Shown one piece after another: positions 1 through 7,270 of a stretch of 18,901 bases of DNA. The stretch is from contig JAHIKF010000514.1 of the NCBI GenBank assembly GCA_018897875.1, positions 1-18,901 of the forward strand. The letters run 5' to 3'. This DNA is from Pseudomonadota bacterium. GTDB lineage: Bacteria; Desulfobacterota; Desulfobaccia; Desulfobaccales; 0-14-0-80-60-11. Each line of letters starts with the position of its first letter. The stretch's first letter is position 1. The translations under genes and the position numbers were made by a program. The notes below the pieces were generated by a model, which made no database searches, was not told the DNA's origin, and saw only the letters and a program-made list of their open reading frames with translations.

Positions 1-1
1 G

Positions 2-937
2 CCGGGGTTCGGAGAGAATGGCTTCGGCCCCGGCCTCCATCTCAAGCGCGAGGAGGACATGTACCTCCGGATGGTGGCCAACATTGCCTTTGGCGACAAA
101 CCGGACGGCTCGGAAAAAGTCCCGGCCGCCAGTACCGAGGAGATGAAAATATTTGAAAAGGCCCGCCGGCACCTACCGTCCACGGTTTATGACGCCAAGC
201 GCTGGCAGGCGGTGGTCGGCCCGGAGTTGTGGCCGCACGTGGTCTATGTCTTGAACCGCGGCGGGCGCTTCCAGGGTTATGCCCAGGCCTACAAGGGCGA
301 CCAGCTGGCCAACAAGTACGGCAAGATGTTGGGTATCTACTTCGACAACCTCGTCTCGGCCAAAAATTCTATGACCGGCGAACCCTATCTGGGGCATGCC
401 GATTTTATCGAGGGCCCGCGCGACGTTTTGGGCCGCAAAATCGATGACGAAGCGCAGGGTTATGACCTGACCCTCATTACCTATAAGACTATTTCCCAGT
501 GCAAGAGCCGGACCGTGGGCAACTATTGGCTCCAGGCGGTGTACCCGGAGAATTCTTTCGAGATCTCCGTGGCGGATGCCCGGCGCCTGGGGGTGAACGA
601 CGGCGACCGGGTCAAGGCGGTTTCAGCTTCGAACCAGGAAGGCGTTTGGGACCTGGGCCTCGCCGGCAAAAAGCCCATGATCGGCAGGGTCCGCATTCTG
701 GAAGGTCTGCGCCCCGGCGTGGTGGCATTCTCCCTGGGGCACGGCCATTGGGCCCAGGGGGCCCGCCCGGTGGTGATTGACGGCGCCACCGTCATGGCCG
801 ACCCCCGCCGGGCCACCGGAGTCCACGCCAATGCCGCCATGCGGGTCGATCCGGTGCTGAAAAATACCGGATTGGTAGACCCGGTGGGGGGCAGCGCGGT
901 GTTTTACCAAACTCAGGTTAAGCTGGTCAAGGCGTAG
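2..937 (+). CDS. Molybdopterin oxidoreductase catalytic subunit, C-terminal part (5' truncated)
   Basis: The reading frame is open from base 2, so the gene begins before the window; only about 311 C-terminal residues are visible. The last half is the molybdopterin-dinucleotide-binding beta-barrel domain of the DMSO-reductase superfamily. It shows the signature in which a 'SRTVGNYWLQ' stretch is followed by 'PENSFEISVADARRLGVNDGDRV' spread over two adjacent blocks, then a 'GLRPGVVAFSLGHGHW' block. The overall look is closest to the TtrA/PhsA/ArrA (tetrathionate, thiosulfate/polysulfide, arsenate) branch, but the substrate cannot be told from this fragment. The Fe-S-binding N-terminus and any Tat signal lie outside the window. 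The FmdE-family gene starts 26 bp downstream on the same strand, and cofactor-biosynthesis genes follow, suggesting an operon in which the enzyme travels with maturation proteins. Family assignment is firm; the specific reaction is unknown. Confidence 0.88.
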   Translation, partial: PGFGENGFGPGLHLKREEDMYLRMVANIAFGDKPDGSEKVPAASTEEMKIFEKARRHLPSTVYDAKRWQAVVGPELWPHVVYVLNRGGRFQGYAQAYKGDQLANKYGKMLGIYFDNLVSAKNSMTGEPYLGHADFIEGPRDVLGRKIDDEAQGYDLTLITYKTISQCKSRTVGNYWLQAVYPENSFEISVADARRLGVNDGDRVKAVSASNQEGVWDLGLAGKKPMIGRVRILEGLRPGVVAFSLGHGHWAQGARPVVIDGATVMADPRRATGVHANAAMRVDPVLKNTGLVDPVGGSAVFYQTQVKLVKA

Positions 938-963
938 GCCTGGCCAATCGGGAGAGCCCTGGG

Positions 964-1662
964 ATGCAATCGTTCGACGAACTATTGGATGCTTCGGTAG
1001 CGGCCCACGGCCACCTCTGCCCGGGACAGATAGTGGGGGTGCGCCTGGCCATGCTGGGGTGCCGCCTCATCGGCTTTGAGGTCCCCTGTCCCTACCACCA
1101 GCTCAAGAAGCTTATCGTCTTTATAGAAATGGACCGCTGCACCGGCGACGCGGTGGCGCACGTCACCGGAGTCAAGTTGGGGCGGCGGTCCCTGAAATTC
1201 GTGGATTACGGCATTATGGCCGCCACCTTCATCAACCTGGAAACCGGCCGGGCCTTCCGGGTCATCTCCACCGAAGAGGCCCGGGACCTGGCGCCTTTAT
1301 ATGCGCCGCAGGAACCTGACCAACGCAGCCAGCAACTGGCCGCCTACCGGGTCATGCCCGACAGCGTCCTGTTCCGGGTCCAGGAGGTGGAAGTGGAGCT
1401 GAGCCCGTATGATCTGCCGGGGCCGACGCGGCGCAAAGTCGCCTGCGCCCGTTGCGGCCAGGTGGTCCGGGATCACCGGGAGGTCATCCAAGACGGCCTG
1501 GCGCTGTGCCGCCCCTGCGCCGGCGGGGCCTATTTCAAGGCCGCCCGAGAGATTGTCTGGGATGCCATGAACTGGTTGCCCCAGTCCCAAGACTTGACGA
1601 TGGACTCCTTGGAAAACGACGCGCACCTTAAGGACCGCCCCCCAAGGCTGAGTTTGGCGTGA
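964..1662 (+). CDS. FmdE-family protein with C-terminal zinc ribbon
   Basis: A 232-residue protein of the FmdE family, named for subunit E of molybdenum formylmethanofuran dehydrogenase; most bacterial members have no proven function and usually sit beside molybdoenzymes. The diagnostic N-terminal motif HGHLCPG is at residues 15-21 (His15, His17, Cys19), and a second conserved cysteine is in 'DRCTGDA' (Cys59). Residues about 161-185 form a four-cysteine zinc ribbon, CARC and CRPC (Cys161, 164, 182, 185), typical of long FmdE proteins. A GGGAGAG ribosome-binding site lies about 7 bases before the ATG. It follows the oxidoreductase by 26 bp and precedes the molybdopterin-binding protein by 33 bp, so co-transcription is likely. 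A role in metal or cofactor handling for the upstream enzyme is inference. Formylmethanofuran chemistry itself is not indicated, because no other fmd/fwd subunit is visible. Confidence 0.88.
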   Translation: MQSFDELLDASVAAHGHLCPGQIVGVRLAMLGCRLIGFEVPCPYHQLKKLIVFIEMDRCTGDAVAHVTGVKLGRRSLKFVDYGIMAATFINLETGRAFRVISTEEARDLAPLYAPQEPDQRSQQLAAYRVMPDSVLFRVQEVEVELSPYDLPGPTRRKVACARCGQVVRDHREVIQDGLALCRPCAGGAYFKAAREIVWDAMNWLPQSQDLTMDSLENDAHLKDRPPRLSLA

Positions 1663-1695
1663 GCAAGTACCGGGGCGAGTTTCGAGGTAGGTAAC

Positions 1696-2724
1696 ATGAT
1701 TAAAACCATAAGCCTGGAAGAGGCGGTGGGCACGCAACTGGCTCACGATATCACCGAGATCCGGCCGGGGGAGTTCAAAGGGCCCGCCTTCCGCAAGGGC
1801 CACACCGTCTGTGATGAAGATCTCTGCCGCCTCCAGCGTCTGGGAAAAAATCACCTGTATCTTATTGACCTGGAAGCGGATGAAATTCACGAAAATGAGG
1901 CCGCGGCGCTGCTGGCCGGGGCCCTGGCCGGTGCGGGCATTGCCTGGGAGAACAACCCCAGGGAAGGGAAAATCAACCTGTGTGCGGCTTGGGACGGCCT
2001 GCTCCAGGTCGACGTTCAGGCTTTGTCCGCCTTTAATTTGGTGGATGAGGTCATGTGCGCCACCCTCCACAACCACACCCTGGTTAAGCAAGGCGAACTG
2101 GTGGGCGGCACCAGGGCCTTGCCTCTGGTTATGAAGCGCGTTGCTATCCAGCGGGCCGCGGCCATCGCCTCACAAAATGGCGGGGTGGTCTCGGTTAAGC
2201 CCTTACAAAAAACCAGGGCCGGCCTGGTGATTACCGGCAACGAAGTCTATCACGGCCTCATCCAGGACCGGTTCGCCCCCACCTTAACCGGGAAAATCGA
2301 AGCCCTGGGATCGGAGGTGGCGGCCCTGGAGTTTGCCCCGGATGACGCCGAAGCCATTGCCCGCGCCATCCGCGCCCACCTGCAACGGGGCTGCAACCTG
2401 CTGCTCCTCTCCGGCGGCATGAGCGTCGACCCGGACGACGTCACCCGCCATGGCATCCGTCTGGCCGGGGCCACGGAGATGCACTACGGCGCCGCCGTGC
2501 TTCCCGGCGCCATGTTCCTGGTGGCTTATCTGGGAAAGGTGCCCCTGTTGGGGGTGCCGGCCTGCGCCCTGCATCATCGCAGTACCGCACTGGACCTGGT
2601 GCTGCCCCGGATTCTGGCGGGCGAGCATATCGGCAAGTCCGAGCTGGCCTTTCTGGGCCACGGCGGCCTCTGCCGGGATTGCCCGGAATGCCTTTATCCA
2701 AACTGCTCTTTCGGCAAAGGCTAA
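1696..2724 (+). CDS. Molybdopterin-binding protein (MoeA/MogA-type MoCF domain) with C-terminal Cys motif
   Basis: A 342-residue protein. Residues about 174-305 form a MoCF_biosynth (MPT-binding) domain: 'VITGNEVYHG' at 178-187, the glycine-rich 'LSGGMSVDPDDVT' at 238-250, and 'LLGVPAC' near 285-291, equivalent to the SGG...D-D and GxP motifs of MoeA, MogA and CinA. The N-terminal 170 residues resemble the non-catalytic part of a short MoeA-like family common in anaerobes. The extreme C-terminus carries four closely spaced cysteines (Cys326, 329, 332, 337; pattern C-x2-C-x2-C-x4-C), absent from classical MoeA and suitable for a metal or Fe-S site. GAGG lies 8 bases before the ATG. MoaA begins 6 bp after the stop. 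It probably acts in molybdenum insertion or delivery of molybdopterin to the upstream enzyme; whether it replaces or supplements housekeeping MoeA cannot be judged here. Confidence 0.85.
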   Translation: MIKTISLEEAVGTQLAHDITEIRPGEFKGPAFRKGHTVCDEDLCRLQRLGKNHLYLIDLEADEIHENEAAALLAGALAGAGIAWENNPREGKINLCAAWDGLLQVDVQALSAFNLVDEVMCATLHNHTLVKQGELVGGTRALPLVMKRVAIQRAAAIASQNGGVVSVKPLQKTRAGLVITGNEVYHGLIQDRFAPTLTGKIEALGSEVAALEFAPDDAEAIARAIRAHLQRGCNLLLLSGGMSVDPDDVTRHGIRLAGATEMHYGAAVLPGAMFLVAYLGKVPLLGVPACALHHRSTALDLVLPRILAGEHIGKSELAFLGHGGLCRDCPECLYPNCSFGKG

Positions 2725-2730
2725 ATAGCC

Positions 2731-3708
2731 ATGGACGAAATCGCCCCCCGGAAAATCAATTATCTGCGGCTGTCGGTCACGGACCGTTGTAACCTGCGCT
2801 GCGTCTATTGCACCTACTGGCAGGATTGGCAGAAGCTGCCCGCCACAGAGATTATGCGCTATGAGGAGTTGCTGCGACTGGCCGCCATTGCGGCGCAAAA
2901 CGGCATTTCCAAGGTCCGGGTGACGGGGGGCGAACCCCTGGTGCGCCGGGGGGTGGTGGATTTTCTCCGGCAGCTGCACCAAGTCCCCGGCGTCACCAAA
3001 GTCTGCCTGACCACCAACGGGGTGCTGCTCCGGGAACTGGCGCCGGATCTTTATGACACGGGTCTGCGCCATCTCAACATCAGCCTGGACACCCTGCGTC
3101 GGGAGCGCTACCGGCAGATCACCGGCCGGGATAATTTGGCGGCAGTTCTGGGTGGCCTGGAGCGGGCTGCTTCCCTGGGCTTTCACCCCATCAAGATTAA
3201 CTGCGTGGTGCTGAAGGGCATCAATGATGACGAAGTGTTGGACCTGGCCAGGCTCGCCCAAGACCGTCCCTTTCAGGTGCGCTTCATCGAATTGATGCCC
3301 ACCGTCTCCCAGGAATGGTGGCGGCGCCATTTTTGGCCCATTAATGAAGTGCACCGGCGTTTAACCAGGCTGGGGCCTTTGATTCCTGCCGGCCAGGAGC
3401 CCGCGGCCGGCCCGGCCATCAATTTCCATGCCCCGGAGTTTAAAGGCGAAATCGGTTTAATCAGCACCAGGGACGGGCATCATTGCCCCAACTGCAACCG
3501 TCTGCGACTTACGGCTGACGGCAAACTGAGACCCTGTCTCCTGTCTCAGGCCGAGTTCGACCTCAAGGGGCTTCTACGTCTTGGCCTGGGAGATGATGTA
3601 TTGGCTTACCTCTTTCAGGAGGCCATGGAACTGAAATTTAACCGAGCCAGAGTTTCCCCGGAGTTATCCCTTCTTCCCAGCTGGCCTATGGTGAGCGTCG
3701 GCGGCTGA
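2731..3708 (+). CDS. moaA: MoaA-type GTP 3',8-cyclase, radical SAM
   Basis: A 325-residue protein matching the usual MoaA length. MoaA uses S-adenosylmethionine and two 4Fe-4S clusters to convert GTP into the precursor of cyclic pyranopterin, the first step of molybdenum-cofactor synthesis. The N-terminal cluster motif C-x3-C-x2-C is at Cys20, 24 and 27. The SAM-binding 'GGEP' is at 66-69. The substrate-side C-terminal cluster C-x2-C-x13-C is at Cys252, 255 and 269. The protein ends in Gly-Gly, the functionally important tail of MoaA. Odd points: the residues after the first cluster read 'TYWQDW' instead of the common 'MP' pattern, and the segment around 'MPTVSQEWWRRH' is divergent, so this may be an operon-specific paralogue. 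AAAGG lies 10 bases before the ATG. It is the last gene of the + strand operon and converges on the addA-like gene. Confidence 0.87.
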   Translation: MDEIAPRKINYLRLSVTDRCNLRCVYCTYWQDWQKLPATEIMRYEELLRLAAIAAQNGISKVRVTGGEPLVRRGVVDFLRQLHQVPGVTKVCLTTNGVLLRELAPDLYDTGLRHLNISLDTLRRERYRQITGRDNLAAVLGGLERAASLGFHPIKINCVVLKGINDDEVLDLARLAQDRPFQVRFIELMPTVSQEWWRRHFWPINEVHRRLTRLGPLIPAGQEPAAGPAINFHAPEFKGEIGLISTRDGHHCPNCNRLRLTADGKLRPCLLSQAEFDLKGLLRLGLGDDVLAYLFQEAMELKFNRARVSPELSLLPSWPMVSVGG

Positions 3709-3831
3709 CCGGGCAGGAAGTCGGCATCGGCGCTCATCATATCTTTTAAAGACGCTACGCAGAAACATAGACAGCTTGCCACTGTCAAAACCTCGCGATT
3801 AATAACAATATATATTTAAAAACCGAAAACC

Positions 3832-6800
3832 TTACATCTCCACCACCTTCCGGCAGGCGGTGAAATATATTCCCAGGCGGATGGCCTCCGGCGGTTCAAT
3901 TCCCTTGGCTTTGGCTGCCATCTGCCGGTAGGCCAGGAGTTGGGGGCGGTATTTTGCGGTCTCTTGGGCGATAAAGGCTTCCCAGTCTTCCCCGGCGGCG
4001 GGGCGGGAGGTCTTGTAATCCAGGAGCCACCAGTTGGTGCCGTCGAAGGACAAATGGTCGATGACCCCCCGGCGGATGGCGCCCGGGTGGGGTTGGTCTT
4101 CCAGGAGCCACTCGCTGGCCGCCCAGGGCATATCCGGGGCCAGGAGGGCGGTAAGGAAGGGGTCGGCCTGGCAGGCCGCGAGTTCGGCCTGAATTTCCGC
4201 CGCCAGGGAAGCGGCCGCCGGCGCGGTGAGGCCTTCCTGCCGGAGGGCGGCGGCCAGGGAGACCGTATCCGGTTGCGGGTTACCCCGGGCCAGGGTTTGC
4301 AGGGCCCGGTGCATGATCACTCCCCGGAGCCGGGCCGCGTCGCCGTCGGCCGCGGCTTCGGTTTCCGGCCGGGTGGCTGTTTCGTCCGGGGGAGGCGAAA
4401 GGCTGGAGGGAAAACTTACCTGAAAAGGCGCGGCTTCCGGGGAAAAATCCCAGGCCGCGGGCAAGGCCGGGGGACTGGCAGTCTCGCCGGTTAGGGGCGG
4501 CACTGCGGTTAACAGTTCCACGTCCATTTCGGGCGCCGGCCAGCTTACGGCAGACCCCGCCGGCGGCAGGTCGAGCCGGTAGTGCTCTTTAAGCCACGCC
4601 AGGGGACTGTCGCCGGAGCTCTGCCAATTGCCCTGCTTATCCAGCCGGGCGAGGCCGGACATGACCAGGAGCTGCCGGGCCCGGGTCACCGCCACATAGA
4701 AGACCCGCCGGGCCTCGTCCACCACCCGCTGATTTTTCAAGTCCCGCAAGAGCAGGTAGAGGGAACTTTGCTTTTCCTGGATATAGGGCCGGGCCAGGGC
4801 CAGGCCGTGGAGGTCGCAGCCGGGGATCTCCTCCAGGAGGAATGGGGGGGTCTTGTCTTCACTCCTCAGGGGTTGCCAGTCCAGAAAGGGGAGAAACACC
4901 TGGTGAAACTCCAGCCCTTTGGCCCCGTGGACCGTCAAGATTTCCACCGAAGAGGCCTGGGCCTGGGGGTCCGGCGGCTGAAAAGCCGCCTGGAGGTTAA
5001 AGTCGGCCTTGACGAAGGTGGCTTCGGGGAGCCCGTCTGTTGCCGCGGCCAGGAGGTCCAGGTAGGTCCGGGCGTTGGCCACTCCCCGGGGGCCTTCCCA
5101 GGCGGCGATCCCGGCCCAGGCCCCAGTGGCCTCAAGGAAGCCGGTCAGGATGTCGGATAGAGGCCGACGCCCCACCTGGTCCCGGGCGAGCTGAAGAGAC
5201 TCGGCCAGCCCCGGCAAGGCGGCGGTCCAGTCATCCGGTTCGGGTTGGGCCGTAAAACGGCGCAATTTCTCGGGCCACAGATCCCCCGGCATTTGGGCCA
5301 CCCGGGCCAGGGTAGCCAGGGGTTGGGGGCCCCAGGGACCCCGGAGCGCCGCGGCCCAGGCCACCTCGTCCTGGGGCCGGGTCAGGGCTCGGGCCAGATT
5401 GTGCAGATGGGCCACGGTGCGGCTTTCGGCCAGCTTCAGGCCCTCCCGGACCCGGACCGTTAGCCCGGCATCATTTAAGGCTTGGAGATATCGGGGCAGA
5501 TGGGTGCGGGTGAAGAGCAGGATGCCGATGGTCTCGTCTTTTCCCAGGGTGGCCCGGGCCTGGGCCACCTGCCGGGCGAGCCAGCGGGCCTCGAGTTCCC
5601 GGGCCGCCAAGTCGCTCTCCCCGGCAAACAGCGTGAGAGACGGGGCGGGTCCCTCCGGCGCCCCGGGGCGGGGCTCGGCCCGATGGAACCGGGCCCCGGC
5701 GGCGCCGCCTTTCATGACGGTGGCCCCGAAGACCTCGTTGGACCAGGTAATCAAGGTCCGGGTGGCCCGGAAGTTGGTGGTAAGAGAGAGGGGCGTCAGC
5801 GGCAGGGGTTCGGAGCCGCCGCAGGGCAGGCCGTTCCGGGAGGCTATGAACAGGCGCGGCTTGGCCTGACGCCAGCCATAGATGGACTGCTTGGGGTCGC
5901 CCACCACCATCAGGGTGCGTCCTTCACCCGCCTGCCAGCCGGCCATTAAGCGGCAGAGCAGCTGCATCTGGTTCAGACTGGTGTCCTGGAATTCGTCCAC
6001 CAGGAGGTGCTTGAGGCGGTAATCCAGGCGGAGCATGACCTCGGTGGGATCGTCCTCGAAGAGGAGATTCAGGGTTGCGGCCTCAAGATCGATGAAATCC
6101 AGGGCCCCCTTGCGGGCGCAGAGCTGTTCATACACGCTCAGGGCTTCTCCCACCAGGATGACCAAGTCCTGGAGCGCCGCGGCTTCTTCGGCAGACGCCC
6201 CGGTAGGGGTCAGGTTTCGGCACTGCTTCAGAGTCCTGACCACCGTGCCGGGCAGGTCCTGGATCAGGGGAGACCATTTTTTTTGGTCAAAGCCCTCGGG
6301 GAACCCGTCTTTGGGGGAGAGTCGTTTGCGCGGCTCCCCTTGGCTGGCGGTAAGCAGCGCCTGAGAGATGGCTTGCCAGGCCGATAAATCCGCCGGGGCC
6401 GATCCGGGCAGCTCAGGGAGGATAAGGTTGCCATGGGACGACCCCTGCAGTTCCCGCCAAAACCCTGGCCAGACCTTTCCCAAGGCGCAGCCTGCCAGGG
6501 AGGCCCGCAGCTCTTCCAGGGACGGCTGCAGCACCATTTGGAACCGTTCCTCCAGGAGCTGCCGGTAGGCGGCCGCATCCCGGCTGACCCGGGCCAGATC
6601 CAGGAAATCTCCCAGGCTGTCCCGCCGGGACAGCAGCCCGGACAGCTCTTGAGCCAGGCGCCCCCAGTCGTTGTTGAGGCGCACCAGTCGACGGATGAGG
6701 GCCTGGCGCACCGGGTCGCGGGGGCTCCGGCTGTTCAGGCGGCGGCGCATCTCATCCAGGGCCTCGACTTTGAGCCAGCGGGCCTCGTCTTCTTCCAGCA

Positions 6801-7233
6801 GCGTGAACGAAAGCGGCACCCCGGCCTCCTGGGGCGCCAGCTTCAGGAGTTGGGCCCCGAAGCCGTGAAAGGTCATAATGGGAAGACGCTCCGGGGTCAG
6901 CTTGAGTTGGGCTTCATCGCCGTGACGCTGGAAGACCGCGGCCGCCAGTTCCCGGAGCCTCAACTCCAGGGGGGAGGCATCAGGCCCTGGGGCGTGGCGT
7001 TCCCAGAGGAGGGCCATGACCCGGGCGCGCAGTTCGCCCGCGGCCTTGCGGGTAAAGGTCAGGGCCAGCATCGCCTCGGGGGTGTCCACCCGGGCCAGGA
7101 GGGTGAGGAACCGGGCCAGCAGCACAGAGGTCTTGCCGGAGCCTGCCGGGGCCTCCAGGTGAAAGCCTTCTAAAGGGCCTAGGGCCTGATCCCGGATGGC
7201 TTGATCGGCTGGCGGGGTTGATTTATGAGTCAT
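3832..7233 (-). CDS. addA: AddA-type UvrD/Rep helicase with C-terminal RecB-family nuclease
   Basis: About 1133 residues from the chosen ATG at 7233. It is the helicase-nuclease subunit of an AddAB-like double-strand-break end-processing enzyme. Superfamily 1A helicase motifs are all present: Walker A 'APAGSGKT' (28-35), 'TFTRKAA' (motif Ia), Walker B 'VDEFQDTS' (412-419), 'VVGDPKQSIYGWRQ' (motif III), 'VHGAKGLEF' (motif V) and 'VAVTRAR' (motif VI). A PD-(D/E)XK nuclease domain ends the protein: 'GVID' (Asp1059), 'LLDYKT' (Asp1072, Lys1074) and Gln1098/Tyr1102 of the QxxxY motif. The open frame extends 24 codons further upstream to 7305, but that stretch reads through a palindromic repeat and the end of the preceding gene, so ATG 7233 is preferred although its ribosome-binding site is weak. 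It lies 34 bp after the AddB-like gene and is probably translated from the same message. Confidence 0.9.
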   Translation of the reverse strand: MTHKSTPPADQAIRDQALGPLEGFHLEAPAGSGKTSVLLARFLTLLARVDTPEAMLALTFTRKAAGELRARVMALLWERHAPGPDASPLELRLRELAAAVFQRHGDEAQLKLTPERLPIMTFHGFGAQLLKLAPQEAGVPLSFTLLEEDEARWLKVEALDEMRRRLNSRSPRDPVRQALIRRLVRLNNDWGRLAQELSGLLSRRDSLGDFLDLARVSRDAAAYRQLLEERFQMVLQPSLEELRASLAGCALGKVWPGFWRELQGSSHGNLILPELPGSAPADLSAWQAISQALLTASQGEPRKRLSPKDGFPEGFDQKKWSPLIQDLPGTVVRTLKQCRNLTPTGASAEEAAALQDLVILVGEALSVYEQLCARKGALDFIDLEAATLNLLFEDDPTEVMLRLDYRLKHLLVDEFQDTSLNQMQLLCRLMAGWQAGEGRTLMVVGDPKQSIYGWRQAKPRLFIASRNGLPCGGSEPLPLTPLSLTTNFRATRTLITWSNEVFGATVMKGGAAGARFHRAEPRPGAPEGPAPSLTLFAGESDLAARELEARWLARQVAQARATLGKDETIGILLFTRTHLPRYLQALNDAGLTVRVREGLKLAESRTVAHLHNLARALTRPQDEVAWAAALRGPWGPQPLATLARVAQMPGDLWPEKLRRFTAQPEPDDWTAALPGLAESLQLARDQVGRRPLSDILTGFLEATGAWAGIAAWEGPRGVANARTYLDLLAAATDGLPEATFVKADFNLQAAFQPPDPQAQASSVEILTVHGAKGLEFHQVFLPFLDWQPLRSEDKTPPFLLEEIPGCDLHGLALARPYIQEKQSSLYLLLRDLKNQRVVDEARRVFYVAVTRARQLLVMSGLARLDKQGNWQSSGDSPLAWLKEHYRLDLPPAGSAVSWPAPEMDVELLTAVPPLTGETASPPALPAAWDFSPEAAPFQVSFPSSLSPPPDETATRPETEAAADGDAARLRGVIMHRALQTLARGNPQPDTVSLAAALRQEGLTAPAAASLAAEIQAELAACQADPFLTALLAPDMPWAASEWLLEDQPHPGAIRRGVIDHLSFDGTNWWLLDYKTSRPAAGEDWEAFIAQETAKYRPQLLAYRQMAAKAKGIEPPEAIRLGIYFTACRKVVEM

Positions 7234-7243
7234 AGCAGTTCCG

Positions 7244-7270
7244 TAGGGGCGACCCGGCGGGTCGCCCCTA
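7244..7270. repeat. Perfect palindrome at the addB-like/addA junction
   Basis: A perfect 12-bp inverted repeat (TAGGGGCGACCC and its complement) with a 3-base spacer. It belongs to the same 'TAGGGGCG' palindrome style seen at 15474-15495. Its outer bases supply the TAG stop codon of the AddB-like gene (7268-7270), and the element fills most of the 34-bp gap before the addA start. In RNA it would form a very stable hairpin just upstream of the addA start codon. Whether it affects expression or is only a REP-like insertion is unknown. Confidence 0.8.

Noticed and set aside
3709..3831. Terminator between the convergent moaA and addA genes
   Set aside because: The gap is AT-rich at its right end but contains no stem followed by a T-run on either strand.
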